DNA from: Tragulus kanchil
Lineage: Eukaryota; Chordata; Mammalia; Artiodactyla; Tragulidae
Assembly: GCA_022376925.1 (NCBI GenBank)
Contig: JAIOJX010000025.1
Location: 183,829,801 to 183,893,800 of the forward strand
Direction of reading: 5' to 3'
Length of the DNA stretch: 64,000 nucleotides
This document shows, piece after piece, positions 45,436-56,547 of this stretch. The notes beneath the pieces are model-generated. The model was not told the origin of the DNA, ran no database searches, and was given only the letters and a program-made list of their open reading frames with translations. How positions within the stretch are numbered: position 1 is the first letter of the stretch; every line of letters begins with the position of its first letter. A program made the position numbers and the translations under genes.

Positions 45436-46000
45436 ACTCAGCAAATATGCACCAGACACTGTTATTTAGATACTCCCGAGAGGAGCCAAAGCAAAGTATA
45501 TGGAGGTGGGTTCTGTCCTGAGAAGGATCCATAATGTCTCTGTCCATGATCATAACACAACAACTTCATCTTCTGTCTCTCTCTCTCTCTGTCTCTGTCT
45601 CTCTTTCTCTCGAATTCCTGCCCTGGATGTCAAATCCAGAGGTGCTGTAGTTTTGGTTTCAGATTTTTATTTTGGTGAACACTTAACCTTCAAAGGAAAA
45701 AGACTATCAGTGGCATGCCATCTACAATGCACTTTTCTCTCCCTCAAAAATCAATTCAGAGGAGAGACACCATAGTCTAGCATATCCAGCTACATTTTCA
45801 GAACGCATTCTGCACTTCTCCTTCACGAGAACCCACATTTCCACATCTTTGCTACCTTGAATTCAGAGAAGTGTTCTTTCTGGGGGGAAGGACACCTTCT
45901 CCTCTATCTGCTGGTGGGATCTCTTGTCCCCAGCTCCAATGTCCTCTCAGTGACCACATGCTGCATGTCTCTTTCCAAAGCACCCTGGACATCTCCAGTT
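45436..46000. other. Unique stretch with (TC)n
   Basis: A (CT)n low-complexity run lies at about 45573-45611. No gene seen. Confidence 0.4.
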
Positions 46001-46424
46001 CACCATGGCCTGAAAGGAACCAACCAACTTTTCTCCAAAATCTACTTCCCTTCCTTATTTGCTTCCTCATAAACTTTTTTCCCAAGTCTTCCTCTTTAAC
46101 CATGGAAGCTGTGCTCATTCTCAAACATAAATGAACTGGGATCATTTATTATGCCCTCTTTTCTAAATTCTCCAAGATACAAAGAAGGGCACACTAAACA
46201 TTTCATGAATTGGAAGAAATACACTTATTCATAACATGGTTTGAAAGTGTGAAGAAGGCAAGAGTTTGTATTCTTTCAATCCTCAGAATCCTGATCCTAT
46301 AAAAAAAGTGCTTTAGTGATGACAGTATCTGATCTTTATATATAACTTTCCAAAGTGCTTTCACATAGATGATCTCAATAAATTATCACCCCATGGATAG
46401 GGTAGGGAAAATTCTGCCACTGAA

Positions 46425-46535
46425 AGATTTGAATCTGAGCCCCATCTTTGCCTCTTACTAGCTTTCTGAACTTGAACGCCAGATATAATTTCTCTGAATC
46501 TAATCACAAAGATATTATAATGATAATTCAAGGGT
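46425..46535 (+). mobile_element. MIR SINE fragment
   Basis: Sense MIR: GATTTGAATCTGAGCCCC, TTGCCTCTTACTAGCTTTCTG, AATTTCTCTGAATCTAATC, TATTATAATGATAATTC. Repeated at 47525-47635. Confidence 0.5.
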
Positions 46536-46834
46536 ATTTAAGATTCTAAAAATGTGTGGAATTACACTGTAAGCCTATGGGCTCCAATGGCCTCTAAGAT
46601 TCTACCTTCTGTGAAATCACCTGGTAAAGATATCAACTTTCTCCTGTGGTCCTACTGGGAATGATCTTATTTCCCAAGCAAGCAGTGTTAAAAATGACCT
46701 CATCTGACTTATAGGCTCCTTATTCATTTCTACTGTCTCTGAGTCTAGCTCCATGCAGTTGTTCAATAATAATTCATTCAATGAGAGGATGGACTTTTGG
46801 CAAATGTGGTCGTTAGGATCATGTCTGTGCTATG

Positions 46835-47045
46835 TGCTAAGTTACTTCAGTCATGATCGACTGTTTGCAACTCCATAGACCGTAGCCCACCAGGCTTCTC
46901 TGTCCATGAGACCCTTCAGGCAAGAGTACTGGAGTGGGTTGCTATTTCCTACTCCATGGGATCTTCCTGATCGAGGGATCAAACCTGGGTCTCTTACAGT
47001 TCCTGCACTGGCAGCAGAGTTACAACTAGTGCCACCTAGGAAGCT
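46835..47045 (-). mobile_element. Bov-tA SINE
   Basis: Antisense: GTTACTTCAGTCATGATCGAC, CAGGCAAGAGTACTGGAGTG, CGAGGGATCAAACCTGGGTC, ending TGCCACCTAGGAAGCTC. Repeated at 47935-48145. Confidence 0.85.
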
Positions 47046-48191
47046 CAAGAATCATGTTTAGATCTGTATTTTCAGTAAAAATCCTTCATCTCCCAGTCCC
47101 ACCATGGCCTGAAAGGAACCAACCAACTTTTCTCCAAAATCTATTTCCCCTTCCTTATTTGCTTCCTCATAAACTTTTTTCCCAAGTCTTCCTCTTTAAC
47201 CATGGAAGCTGTGCTCATTCTCAAACATAAATGAACTGGGATCATTTATTATGCCCTCTTTTCTAAATTCTCCAAGATACAAAGAAGGGCACACTAAACA
47301 TTTCATGAATTGGAAGAAATACACTTATTCATAACATGGTTTGAAAGTGTGAAGAAGGCAAGAGTTTGTATTCTTTCAATCCTCAGAATCCTGATCCTAT
47401 AAAAAAAGTGCTTTAGTGATGACAGTATCTGATCTTTATATATAACTTTCCAAAGTGCTTTCACATAGATGATCTCAATAAATTATCACCCCATGGATAG
47501 GGTAGGGAAAATTCTGCCACTGAAAGATTTGAATCTGAGCCCCATCTTTGCCTCTTACTAGCTTTCTGAACTTGAACGCCAGATATAATTTCTCTGAATC
47601 TAATCACAAAGATATTATAATGATAATTCAAGGGTATTTAAGATTCTAAAAATGTGTGGAATTACACTGTAAGCCTATGGGCTCCAATGGCCTCTAAGAT
47701 TCTACCTTCTGTGAAATCACCTGGTAAAGATATCAACTTTCTCCTGTGGTCCTACTGGGAATGATCTTATTTCCCAAGCAAGCAGTGTTAAAAATGACCT
47801 CATCTGACTTATAGGCTCCTTATTCATTTCTACTGTCTCTGAGTCTAGCTCCATGCAGTTGTTCAATAATAATTCATTCAATGAGAGGATGGACTTTTGG
47901 CAAATGTGGTCGTTAGGATCATGTCTGTGCTATGTGCTAAGTTACTTCAGTCATGATCGACTGTTTGCAACTCCATAGACCGTAGCCCACCAGGCTTCTC
48001 TGTCCATGAGACCCTTCAGGCAAGAGTACTGGAGTGGGTTGCTATTTCCTACTCCATGGGATCTTCCTGATCGAGGGATCAAACCTGGGTCTCTTACAGT
48101 TCCTGCACTGGCAGCAGAGTTACAACTAGTGCCACCTAGGAAGCTCAAGAATCATGTTTAGATCTGTATTTTCAGTAAAAATCCTTCATCT

Positions 48192-49104
48192 GAATTGGGA
48201 TCTCCTTCCCCAGTTGTGTTCTGAACTCTGATCAAAATGGAAGAGTGAGCTTATTTTTTTCAGTCTACTCAGTAAAATACCCTCATACCTCTGTTTAGAG
48301 CTTTGCCCTTAACAACTATGCCAAAAATTATAAATACATGTATGTATATGGAATAAATATTTTAAGCAAAACAGGATGGGGAACTGAGTCAGGCTAAGAA
48401 ATAATATGCCTTTGTTATGGAACTAAGGAAGAACAGATAATCAACATGCCAAGAAGCTATCCATTGTCGGAAATTAACCTGAACTTGGATCTCTAGTTGT
48501 GACACATGCAGAAGGATGGAGCATGAGGTTTTGCTTTTTGAAGGCATCACTGCTGTTCTGCTCCTCCTCCCAAGAAGTCTCCTAATTCATACATAAGTCC
48601 AGCTTCTCTCACTTGTTGAAATTTAGTAGTGGAGGTCCGCCTCCAACCCATAAAATCAATCTGTCACTTTGGTGAAACAACTCTCCTGCCGAGGGGCAGG
48701 GGAGAAATCAACTGAGAAGAAGCCAGATGAGAAATTAACTGGGGCACAACTTGACCTGTCATTTGCAACGTCTTTGCCATCCACGGTTTGCCTGATTGGA
48801 AATCAGGATGAGAGGCTGCTCGATCGCTTGGCTCCTTCCAGTTCCGTGGAGCCAAAAGCTTCACTCATGGCTACACACGCCAATTGCCTGCTGACCTTTT
48901 ATGGGTTGCAACCCGCGTGCCTGAGCAACTGATTTGTTCCAGCTGCAGCTATATTTTCTATCTTCCTTGTTACTTAATTGATCCTGACTGTGTCTGGTCT
49001 TGCAAAGAAGCCCTCCTGGACCTTGCAATATATGCTATATATCCTATATGCCCTCCTGTGTCCTGACAAGGAACATAAAAATCAGAAATGGCAGGAGACA
49101 AGGC
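48192..49104. other. Unique stretch, locally CpG-bearing
   Basis: No repeat family recognised. 48640-48930 holds several CpGs (CTCGATCGCTTGG, ACACACGCCAATTG, ACCCGCGTGCC) and a perfect 12-base palindrome GGGTTGCAACCC at 48903-48914. Could be a regulatory element or an old unrecognised repeat. No supported coding frame. Confidence 0.3.
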
Positions 49105-49399
49105 AGGGTGGGAGTCCAATGAAACAGTATGAATGCAAATTGCTTGGCTTGTCTCCTTGTGTCTCTCAGCTAAAGTCCCCTGCACCCTGGACCAGCTGAC
49201 TTGCTTCCTGAAGAAAACTCATCTCTCCAGACTCAGATTCTTCTCTGCAAAATTTAAAAACTGTAGTCACCTACAGATCTTTAAAGATGAGAAAGAGAAA
49301 AAAAAAAAAACAGAACAACAAATAATGTCCTTCATTCGTTCTTTGTTCTTTTTGCCATATTCGTTTCTAAGTTCCTTTTTTTCTTCTTAATATATATAT

Positions 49400-49720
49400 T
49401 TTATCGAGTGGTGGGATGGGGGATATACATATGACTAATCTGGGATCATACATATCTGTAAATCACAAAATTCTGTAAAAGTAAAAGTAAAATTAAAAAA
49501 AAATATATATATATATACATTTTACTAAAATATAGTTGGCTTACAATATTTCAGGTGCACAAAAAGGTGATTCAGTTATACATAGACACATATATTATTT
49601 TTGAAATTATTTTCCGTTATAGTTTATTACAAGACATTTACTGTAGTTCCCTGTGCTATACACTAGACCATTGCTGTTTGTGGCCTATTAGTTTTAATTA
49701 AAAATCTAGCATTCTATTCA
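49400..49720. mobile_element. L1 3'-end fragments, two orientations
   Basis: 49405-49500 is a sense L1 tail (GATATACATATGACTAATCT, ATCTGTAAATCACAAAATTC, A-rich), the same type as at 9000-9080. 49520-49720 is an antisense L1 3'UTR (ACTAAAATATAGTTGGCTTAC, TTTCAGGTGCACAAAAAGG, CCCTGTGCTATACACTAGACC). Repeated at 50512-50830. Confidence 0.65.
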
Positions 49721-50254
49721 TGCTAAGTCAAACAAGCGGAATCAAAATGTCATAAATTTTTTAGTTAGGCAAAATTTTGTAAGTTTTCTAAAATATATAT
49801 TTTATACATATATATACTAAAGCTTTTCTACAACACTTTATAAAGGCTTCAGAAATAACATCAAAAAAAAAAAAAGGAAGATATGGAGAAGTTGGAAAAC
49901 TAAACCAAATGGGAGCACTGAATACTAAATAGAAAAAGTGAAACCAACTAGATAAAAGTAAAGGGCTATTACATTTCTAAGTTCTTACCAAGGACTCAAT
50001 GGCGTGTTAGTCTCCAGGAAAAGAAGAGTGAAGCAGACAGCTCCCTGTCAGAGCGCCCAGCCATATGTGGGACAAAGACACAAAACCAAATAGCTCCAAC
50101 ATCATGGAATGTGTCTTAACCTAGATCACCAATTCCCAGTGTATGGTGAGGGACCTCTGGGTCTCCCAAGACACTTCCAATGGATCTGTGAGGTCCAAAT
50201 GCTTTTTATTGTGAAAATGACATGATATTTGCCTTTTCACCCTCCTCTTCTGGT
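49721..50254. other. AT-rich unique stretch
   Basis: No gene. (TA)-rich near 49790-49815 and an A-run near 49864-49875. Repeated at about 50831-51366. Confidence 0.4.
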
Positions 50255-51624
50255 AGGGTGGGAGTCTCAGTGTCTCTCTTGTGTCTCTCAGAAGTCCCCT
50301 GCACCCTGGACCAGCTGACTTGCTTCCTGAAGAAAACTCATCTCTCAGACTCAGATTCTTCTCTGCAAAATTTAAAACTGTAGTCACCTACAGACCTTTA
50401 AAGATGAGAAAGAGAAAAAAAACAGAACAACAAATAATGTCCTTCATTCGTTCTTTGTTCTTTTTGCCATATTCGTTTCTAAGTTCCTTTTTTTCTTCTT
50501 AATATATATATTTTATCGAGTGGTGGGATGGGGGATATACATATGACTAATCTGGGATCATACATATCTGTAAATCACAAAATTCTGTAAAAGTAAAAAG
50601 TAAAATTAAAAAAAAATATATATATATATACATTTTACTAAAATATAGTTGGCTTACAATATTTCAGGTGCACAAAAAGGTGATTCAGTTATACATAGAC
50701 ACATATATTATTTTTGAAATTATTTTCCGTTATAGTTTATTACAAGACATTTACTGTAGTTCCCTGTGCTATACACTAGACCATTGCTGTTTGTGGCCTA
50801 TTAGTTTTAATTAAAAATCTAGCATTCTATTCATGCTAAGTCAAACAAGCGGAATCAAAATGTCATAAATTTTTTAGTTAGGCAAAATTTTGTAAGTTTT
50901 CTAAAATATATATTTTATACATATATATACTAAAGCTTTTCTACAACACTTTATAAAGGCTTCAGAAATAACATCAAAAAAAAAAAAAGGAAGATATGGA
51001 GAAGTTGGAAAACTAAACCAAATGGGAGCACTGAATACTAAATAGAAAAAGTGAAACCAACTAGATAAAAGTAAAGGGCTATTACATTTCTAAGTTCTTA
51101 CCAAGGACTCAATGGCGTGTTAGTCTCCAGGAAAAGAAGAGTGAAGCAGACAGCTCCCTGTCAGAGCGCCCAGCCATATGTGGGACAAAGACACAAAACC
51201 AAATAGCTCCAACATCATGGAATGTGTCTTAACCTAGATCACCAATTCCCAGTGTATGGTGAGGGACCTCTGGGTCTCCCAAGACACTTCCAATGGATCT
51301 GTGAGGTCCAAATGCTTTTTATTGTGAAAATGACATGATATTTGCCTTTTCACCCTCCTCTTCTGGTGAGTGTGCAGTGGAGTTCTGCAGAGACCACGTG
51401 ACATGTAAAGTCACAGTGGATCATAGAAGCAGAACAATCCAGCTGGCTTCTATTAAACCAGGCACTAAAAAGATGCTCAAAATGTAAAATAACACTCTCC
51501 TCATGGTCATTTTCTTTTCCAAAATTCAGCTGTCCTTCATAAAAGTGCTTTTGTCTGTCACCATATAATTGGCTTGCTATGATCTTTAAATGAATTAATA
51601 AAAAATTCTCAGAATCAATTTCTT

Positions 51625-52167
51625 TTGTAGTTGTTGTTAAGTTGCGAAATCACGTCCAACTCTGTGACCCCACAGACTGCAGCACACCAGGCACCCTGTC
51701 CTTCACTATCTCCTAGAGTTTGCTCAGACTCATGTCCATGGAAAGAGTGGTGCCATCTAACCATCTCACTCTCTGCGGCCTCTTTCTCCTGTCCTCCATC
51801 TTTCCTAGCATCAGGGTCTTTTCCAATGAGTCAGCTGTTCACATCAGGTGGCCAAAGGATTAGAGTTTTGGCTTCAGTCTTTCCAGTGAATACTCAGGGC
51901 TGATTTCCTTTAGGATTGACTGGTTTTATCACCTATCAGTTCAAGGGACTCTCAAGCATCTTCTCCAATACCACAGTTTGAAAGCAATTCTCCAGTGCTC
52001 AGCTTTCTTTATGGTCCAACTCTTACATCTGTACATGATTACCAGAAAAACCATACAGATCTTGTCAGCAACGTGATGTCCCTGGTTTTTAATACATGAA
52101 TTTGTCATAGCTTTCCTTCCAAGAAGCAAGTCTTTTAATTTCATGACTGCAATCACCTTCCACAGTA
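51625..52167 (-). mobile_element. BovB (RTE) LINE 3' fragment
   Basis: Antisense BovB: 3' end at GTTGTTGTTAAGTTGCGAAA, then the ORF2-derived part; the minus-strand frame at 51941-52156 contains CKSWTIKKAEHWRI, resembling the BovB C-terminal region. Degraded. Its upstream part (52066-52167) is repeated at 53169-53269. Confidence 0.8.
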
Positions 52168-52876
52168 ATAAATGTTGGTAGATATATCACATAAACAAAA
52201 ACTCTTAAAGGACCTCAATCATTTTGAGGTGGCATAAGCTTGTCAGGGAACTGCAGTAATATTGAGAAATCCTGTAGGTCCTTTTCCCAACTTCCTTCAG
52301 TGACAACCTCATATATACTTACAGTACATTGTCAAAACCAGAGAAGTGGCATTGGTTCAGTGTGGTTAACTGCAGATCTCTTGGTTTTACTGGCTTTTAT
52401 GCACATTCATATGTCATGTGCATTTGTGAGCGAAGTTCTATGAAATACTATCGTACAGATTCAAGCACTTGTAACCTTGGCCAACATACAGAATCCCTCC
52501 ACCAACGCATGGAAGCTTTCTCAGGCTCCTCCTTCATCATCATGCCCATCCCGGATCCTAACTCCTGGCAGACTTTCCCTAAAATTATGTCACCCTCCTG
52601 AGGGTAGGAAGTTTGTGTTACTCACTGATGTGATTTTGTACTCAGAAGAGCGCCTGGCAGTTAGTGTGCAGTTGGCATGTATTTGGTAAAGAAGGAGGAG
52701 AGGAAGGAAACATTAACATGGAACAACTCTGGTGGCCCTGAGGCAGGCAAGATGGGCAGATTCTGCCTGTCTACCACCTTGCTGCTCACAGGGGGCTCCA
52801 AAGACTCCACACAACGGTCTGGAAGCCCCTGGATTCACCTGTCTTTAAGGTCTTTCCATTGCACTTAAGAATGTCC
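52168..52876. other. Unique non-coding stretch
   Basis: No family recognised. Several 60-90 codon frames exist but have no resemblance or context. Repeated at 53270-53978. Confidence 0.4.
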
Positions 52877-53011
52877 TGGGACTTCCCTAGTGGCCCAGTG
52901 GTTAAGAATCCACTCTCTCAGTGCAGGGGGCACAGGTTCCATCCCTGGCCAGAGAACTAAGATTTTGCTTGCTGCACAGCACAGCCAGGAAGAGAGAGAG
53001 AGAAGGTCCCG
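52877..53011 (+). mobile_element. CHR-type SINE (short)
   Basis: GGGACTTCCCTAGTGGCCCAG head, AGTGGTTAAGAATCCACTC, box-B-like GGTTCCATCCCTGG, AGAGAACTAAGATTTTGC, GAGAGAGAGAGA end. Repeated at 53979-54113. Confidence 0.8.
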
Positions 53012-53135
53012 CACCCCAGTTTCCTTATCTTTAAAATGGGAATAATAATACTTTATTACCAACTTCCTACATTTTTGTGAGAATTAAATGAACAATGACA
53101 TGCACATAGGAAATGTTCAATAGGACTAGTCGCAA
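53012..53135 (+). mobile_element. MIR SINE 3' part
   Basis: Sense MIR: CAGTTTCCTTATCTTTAAAATG, GGAATAATAATACTTTATT, GTGAGAATTAAATGAACAATG, CACATAGGAAATGTTCAATAG. Well-preserved order. Repeated at 54114-54237. Confidence 0.7.
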
Positions 53136-54317
53136 TTATTTTGTTTTATCTACATGTCAGTCCCTTTTCAGCAACGTGATGTCCCTGGTTTTAATACATG
53201 AATTTGTCATAGCTTTCCTTCCAAGAAGCAAGTCTTTTAATTTCATGACTGCAATCACCTTCCACAGTAATAAATGTTGGTAGATATATCACATAAACAC
53301 AACTCTTAAAGGACCTCAATCATTTTGAGGTGGCATAAGCTTGTCAGGGAACTGCAGTAATATTGAGAAATCCTGTAGGTCCTTTTCCCAACTTCCTTCA
53401 GTGACAACCTCATATATACTTACAGTACATTGTCAAAACCAGAGAAGTGGCATTGGTTCAGTGTGGTTAACTGCAGATCTCTTGGTTTTACTGGCTTTTA
53501 TGCACATTCATATGTCATGTGCATTTGTGAGCGAAGTTCTATGAAATACTATCGTACAGATTCAAGCACTTGTAACCTTGGCCAACATACAGAATCCCTC
53601 CACCAACGCATGGAAGCTTTCTCAGGCTCCTCCTTCATCATCATGCCCATCCCGGATCCTAACTCCTGGCAGATTTTCCCCTAAAATTATGTCACCCTCC
53701 TGAGGGTAGGAAGTTTGTGTTACTCACTGATGTGATTTTGTACTCAGAAGAGCGCCTGGCAGTTAGTGTGCAGTTGGCATGTATTTGGTAAAGAAGGAGG
53801 AGAGGAAGGAAACATTAACATGGAACAACTCTGGTGGCCCTGAGGCAGGCAAGATGGGCAGATTCTGCCTGTCTACCACCTTGCTGCTCACAGGGGGCTC
53901 CAAAGACTCCACACAACGGTCTGGAAGCCCCTGGATTCACCTGTCTTTAAGGTCTTTCCATTGCACTTAAGAATGTCCTGGGACTTCCCTAGTGGCCCAG
54001 TGGTTAAGAATCCACTCTCTCAGTGCAGGGGGCACAGGTTCCATCCCTGGCCAGAGAACTAAGATTTTGCTTGCTGCACAGCACAGCCAGGAAGAGAGAG
54101 AGAGAAGGTCCCGCACCCCAGTTTCCTTATCTTTAAAATGGGAATAATAATACTTTATTACCAACTTCCTACATTTTTGTGAGAATTAAATGAACAATGA
54201 CATGCACATAGGAAATGTTCAATAGGACTAGTCGCAATTATATTTTGTTTTAGTCTTCAGTTTTTAATCCACCCCAAAATGAGTCTGTTTCACTTTGAGT
54301 GTTAGAAAGGCAAACAT

Positions 54318-54410
54318 TTGAGGGTTCCTCATTTTGTAAACCTAACTGGAGATGTTCAGTGACTCTCCCAAGATTACACAGTCAGAAGGGAGCTGATGCA
54401 CTGCTCTAGT
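54318..54410 (-). mobile_element. MIR SINE fragment
   Basis: Antisense MIR-like: CCTCATTTTGTAAACCTAAC, GTGACTCTCCCAAGATTACAC. Diverged. Confidence 0.45.
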
Positions 54411-54484
54411 CTCAGAATCCTGTATGAAACTCATCTCTTTCTCCTATTTTTTGTAGCATCCCTTTTCCATTAACACATCTAGTC

Positions 54485-54800
54485 TTTTTAATTTTTATTG
54501 GAGTAAAGTTTTTATACAGTGCTGTGTTCTTTTCTGCTATATGGCAAAATGAATCATCTGTAAATGGACATACACGCACTCTGTTTTGGGGGTTCCCTCC
54601 CACATAGGGCACAACAGGGCATGGGTGGATTCCCTCTCTGTTTATACGTAGCACTGTGTGTATGTCAACTCATATCCCCCATCCGTCCCGCTCCCCAGCT
54701 TCCTACCAGCTGGCATCCACAGGTTTCTTCTCTGTGTCTGTGTCTCTATTTCTGCTTTGCAAAGTGGTTCGTCTGTATCATTTTTTCTAGGTTGAACAAA
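54485..54800 (-). mobile_element. L1 3'UTR fragment, antisense
   Basis: TTTTTATTGGAGTAAAGTTTT, GCTATATGGCAAAATGAATC, TATACGTAGCACTGTGTGTAT, GTCTCTATTTCTGCTTTGCA, ATCATTTTTTCTAGGTTG. Same family and layout as 3365-3720. Confidence 0.65.
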
Positions 54801-54929
54801 TCTAGTCAATTTTAATGTCTATCATTCATTATTCTCCTTTGATGCCTATAAACATCCCCCACTTATGTTTCACTAAAAGGCCAGAACTGCGAAGGAATAG
54901 AGCGCTATTTTCTGAGACAGAACCCCATT

Positions 54930-55180
54930 CGTCCATTCCTTTATTCATCTGTTTTGTATTTATTGAACATCTATTTTGTGTCTGCTACTGTAATGGGTTC
55001 TGGGAATAAAAAGATGAAATGTAATGTCTGCACTGAAGGAATTTCTGTTCAGAGAGATGCAAGTGACAGTGACATACAGGGACGAACAGAGACGATGTAT
55101 AACACTGTGCAAGCAATCCGATGACTGCCGGGGTTGCAAATCCCCCACTTCCACACTCCTTCTGCCCTCGTTCCATAGGG
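54930..55180 (+). repeat. Ancient dispersed repeat (start region)
   Basis: TTTATTGAACATCTATTTTGTG, GGTTCTGGGAATAAAAAGATG, GCACTGAAGGAATTTCTGTTC match the beginning of the unnamed repeat described at 35700. Interrupted by the SINE at 55183, then plausibly resuming to about 55560. Confidence 0.4.
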
Positions 55181-55182
55181 TT

Positions 55183-55300
55183 TATTGGAGGAAACACTGG
55201 CAGTCCACTCCAGTATTCTCCTGGGCTAACCCCATGGACAGAGGGCTACAGTCCCTGGGGTCACAAAGAGCCAGCCCTGACTGCCAGACTGTGCATGCAT
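55183..55300 (+). mobile_element. Bov-tA SINE, 5' truncated
   Basis: Lacks the tRNA-like head; contains CAGTCCACTCCAGTATTCTC, CCCCATGGACAGAGGGCTAC and GGTCACAAAGAGCCAGCCC. Confidence 0.7.
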
Positions 55301-56184
55301 AGGGTTTATAATTTTTGTTGTGGCAAATACAGTCACAGGATGAAGAGAAGAGAACAAAATTTTCCAGAATCTAGAGAAAGGAGCTGCCTAATCTGATAGA
55401 GAGGAAGATGGTGAAGGCTCAATGGAAGAAGTAAGATTTAAGACAGTTTTGGGGCGCTGTGTTGAAGTTCTCAGAGAGAGGAGAGAGCAATGTTTCAGGT
55501 GGAGGTAACTGCATGCTCAGAGATATAAAATCAAGAAATGGCCAAAAGAAAGAGAAATGAGAGCCTGGATCTCAGCAGTGATTGGCACTCTTGGCAGAAG
55601 ACAGTACTGATGAAGGACTCAGCCACTGCTCCAGGGCAGAGTGTGAGGGGTGCAGGGGAGGGGGCGGTTGCTCCAAGCTCAGAGGAGGTCTCACGGGCAA
55701 GGTCAGATTAGAACCAAAGAAAGAAACAGCAGCGAGAGCTAAAAGGTTTGAGGCTTTTATTTTTTAATCCATTAGGACAGAATTTTTTAAACCTGCATAT
55801 TAAGAAAGTTGTCTTGAGGTATTTGTCAGTCTGAGGTATGGGCTTCTTCTCTTCTTGGAGAAATGGAAGGTAGCTTAAGTGCTTTTTTATATAAATCTTT
55901 ACGTCATCTGTATAAAAGTTCTTAGGAGAAAGACTTGAAAACTTCATATACCTTAGTATTCCTGATAAAATGGTTCAAATTAACCCTTCCTGTTATACTG
56001 CAAGAGCTTTGAGAGAGTGACCATTTCTAATGAATTCAGCCTGGGCTGCCCCTGGCCAGCCATGGATCAGGCTAACCAGTTCCGCTTGTCTATCGTCAGT
56101 GCACAGAGAGAGGAAAGTGAGATTTAAGTTCAAATAAAGTATAATTCCAAAAAATAAAGTATTTCATGTGCATCAGTAAGTGTC
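55301..56184. other. Old-repeat remnant and unique DNA
   Basis: 55440-55560 resembles the middle of the unnamed ancient repeat. The rest is AT-rich with no gene recognised. Confidence 0.35.
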
Positions 56185-56446
56185 TTTTTAAAAAACACTT
56201 TATTTCATATTGGAGTATACCCTGTTAACAATGCTATAATACTTTCAAGTGCACAGCCCAGCGAGTCAGCCGTATCTCCCCAAAACTCCCTTCCCATCCA
56301 GGCTGTAACACAGCATTGAGCATTGAGCGGAGCTCTACAGAAGGTCCTTTTGGGTTAGCATTTTAAATAGAGCCATGTGTATACGTCAATCCCAAACTCC
56401 CTAAACGGACTGTTCCTATGTCCTTCTCTCGTGGCAACCCAGAGCT
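56185..56446 (-). mobile_element. L1 3' part of a U6-L1 chimera
   Basis: Antisense L1 3'UTR: TTATTTCATATTGGAGTATACC, TTTCAAGTGCACAGCCCAGC, TTTTAAATAGAGCCATGTGT, TCAATCCCAAACTCCCTAAA, up to GTGGCAACC near 56440. On the minus strand the L1 sequence directly follows the 3' end of a U6 copy with no gap I can see. Partly repeated at 57363-57528 (unit 19 starts at 56281). Confidence 0.7.
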
Positions 56447-56547
56447 ACAGAACACTTCATGAATGTGCACAGCATCCTTGCACCGGCCCCATGCTAATCT
56501 TCCCTGTATCATTCCAATATTAGTACATGTGCTGCCTAAGTGAGCTC
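56447..56547 (-). pseudogene. U6 snRNA pseudogene, fused to L1
   Basis: The reverse complement reads as U6 spliceosomal snRNA from its 5' end: a GCTCACTTAGGCAGCACA-like start (functional U6: GCTCGCTTCGGCAGCACA), then ACTAATATTGGAATGATACA, GAAGATTAGCATGG and TTCATGAAGTGTTC. About 101 of 107 bases are represented. The ACAGAGA box that pairs with the 5' splice site is ACAGGGA, several stem bases are changed, and the terminal U-run (Pol III terminator) is replaced by L1 sequence. Not a functional gene; structure fits template switching by L1 reverse transcriptase. Confidence 0.88.

Larger units (their letters stand above)
46001..48191. repeat. Tandem direct duplication, unit 16 (2 x ~1.09 kb)
   Basis: Copy 1 is 46001-47091 and copy 2 is 47100-48191, offset 1099-1100. 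The first difference (CTACTTCCC versus CTATTTCCCC) falls 50 bases into copy 2. Confidence 0.95.
49105..51367. repeat. Tandem direct duplication, unit 17 (2 x ~1.13 kb)
   Basis: Copy 1 is 49105-50254 and copy 2 is 50255-51367. Offset 1150 at the start, 1112 later, because the head of copy 2 (50265-50295) is a compressed, garbled version of 49115-49170. From there on only homopolymer lengths differ. Confidence 0.95.
52066..54252. repeat. Tandem direct duplication, unit 18 (2 x ~1.08 kb)
   Basis: Copy 1 is 52066-53149 and copy 2 is 53169-54252, offset 1101-1103. The unit begins inside a BovB and ends in a MIR. Differences are homopolymer lengths (TTTTTAA versus TTTTAA, AAACAAAA versus AAACAC) near the head of copy 2. 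Confidence 0.95.

Noticed and set aside
56447..56547. Functional U6 snRNA gene
   Set aside because: Altered ACAGAGA box, no terminator T-run, 3' end fused to L1; no proximal sequence element or TATA spacing was evident upstream.
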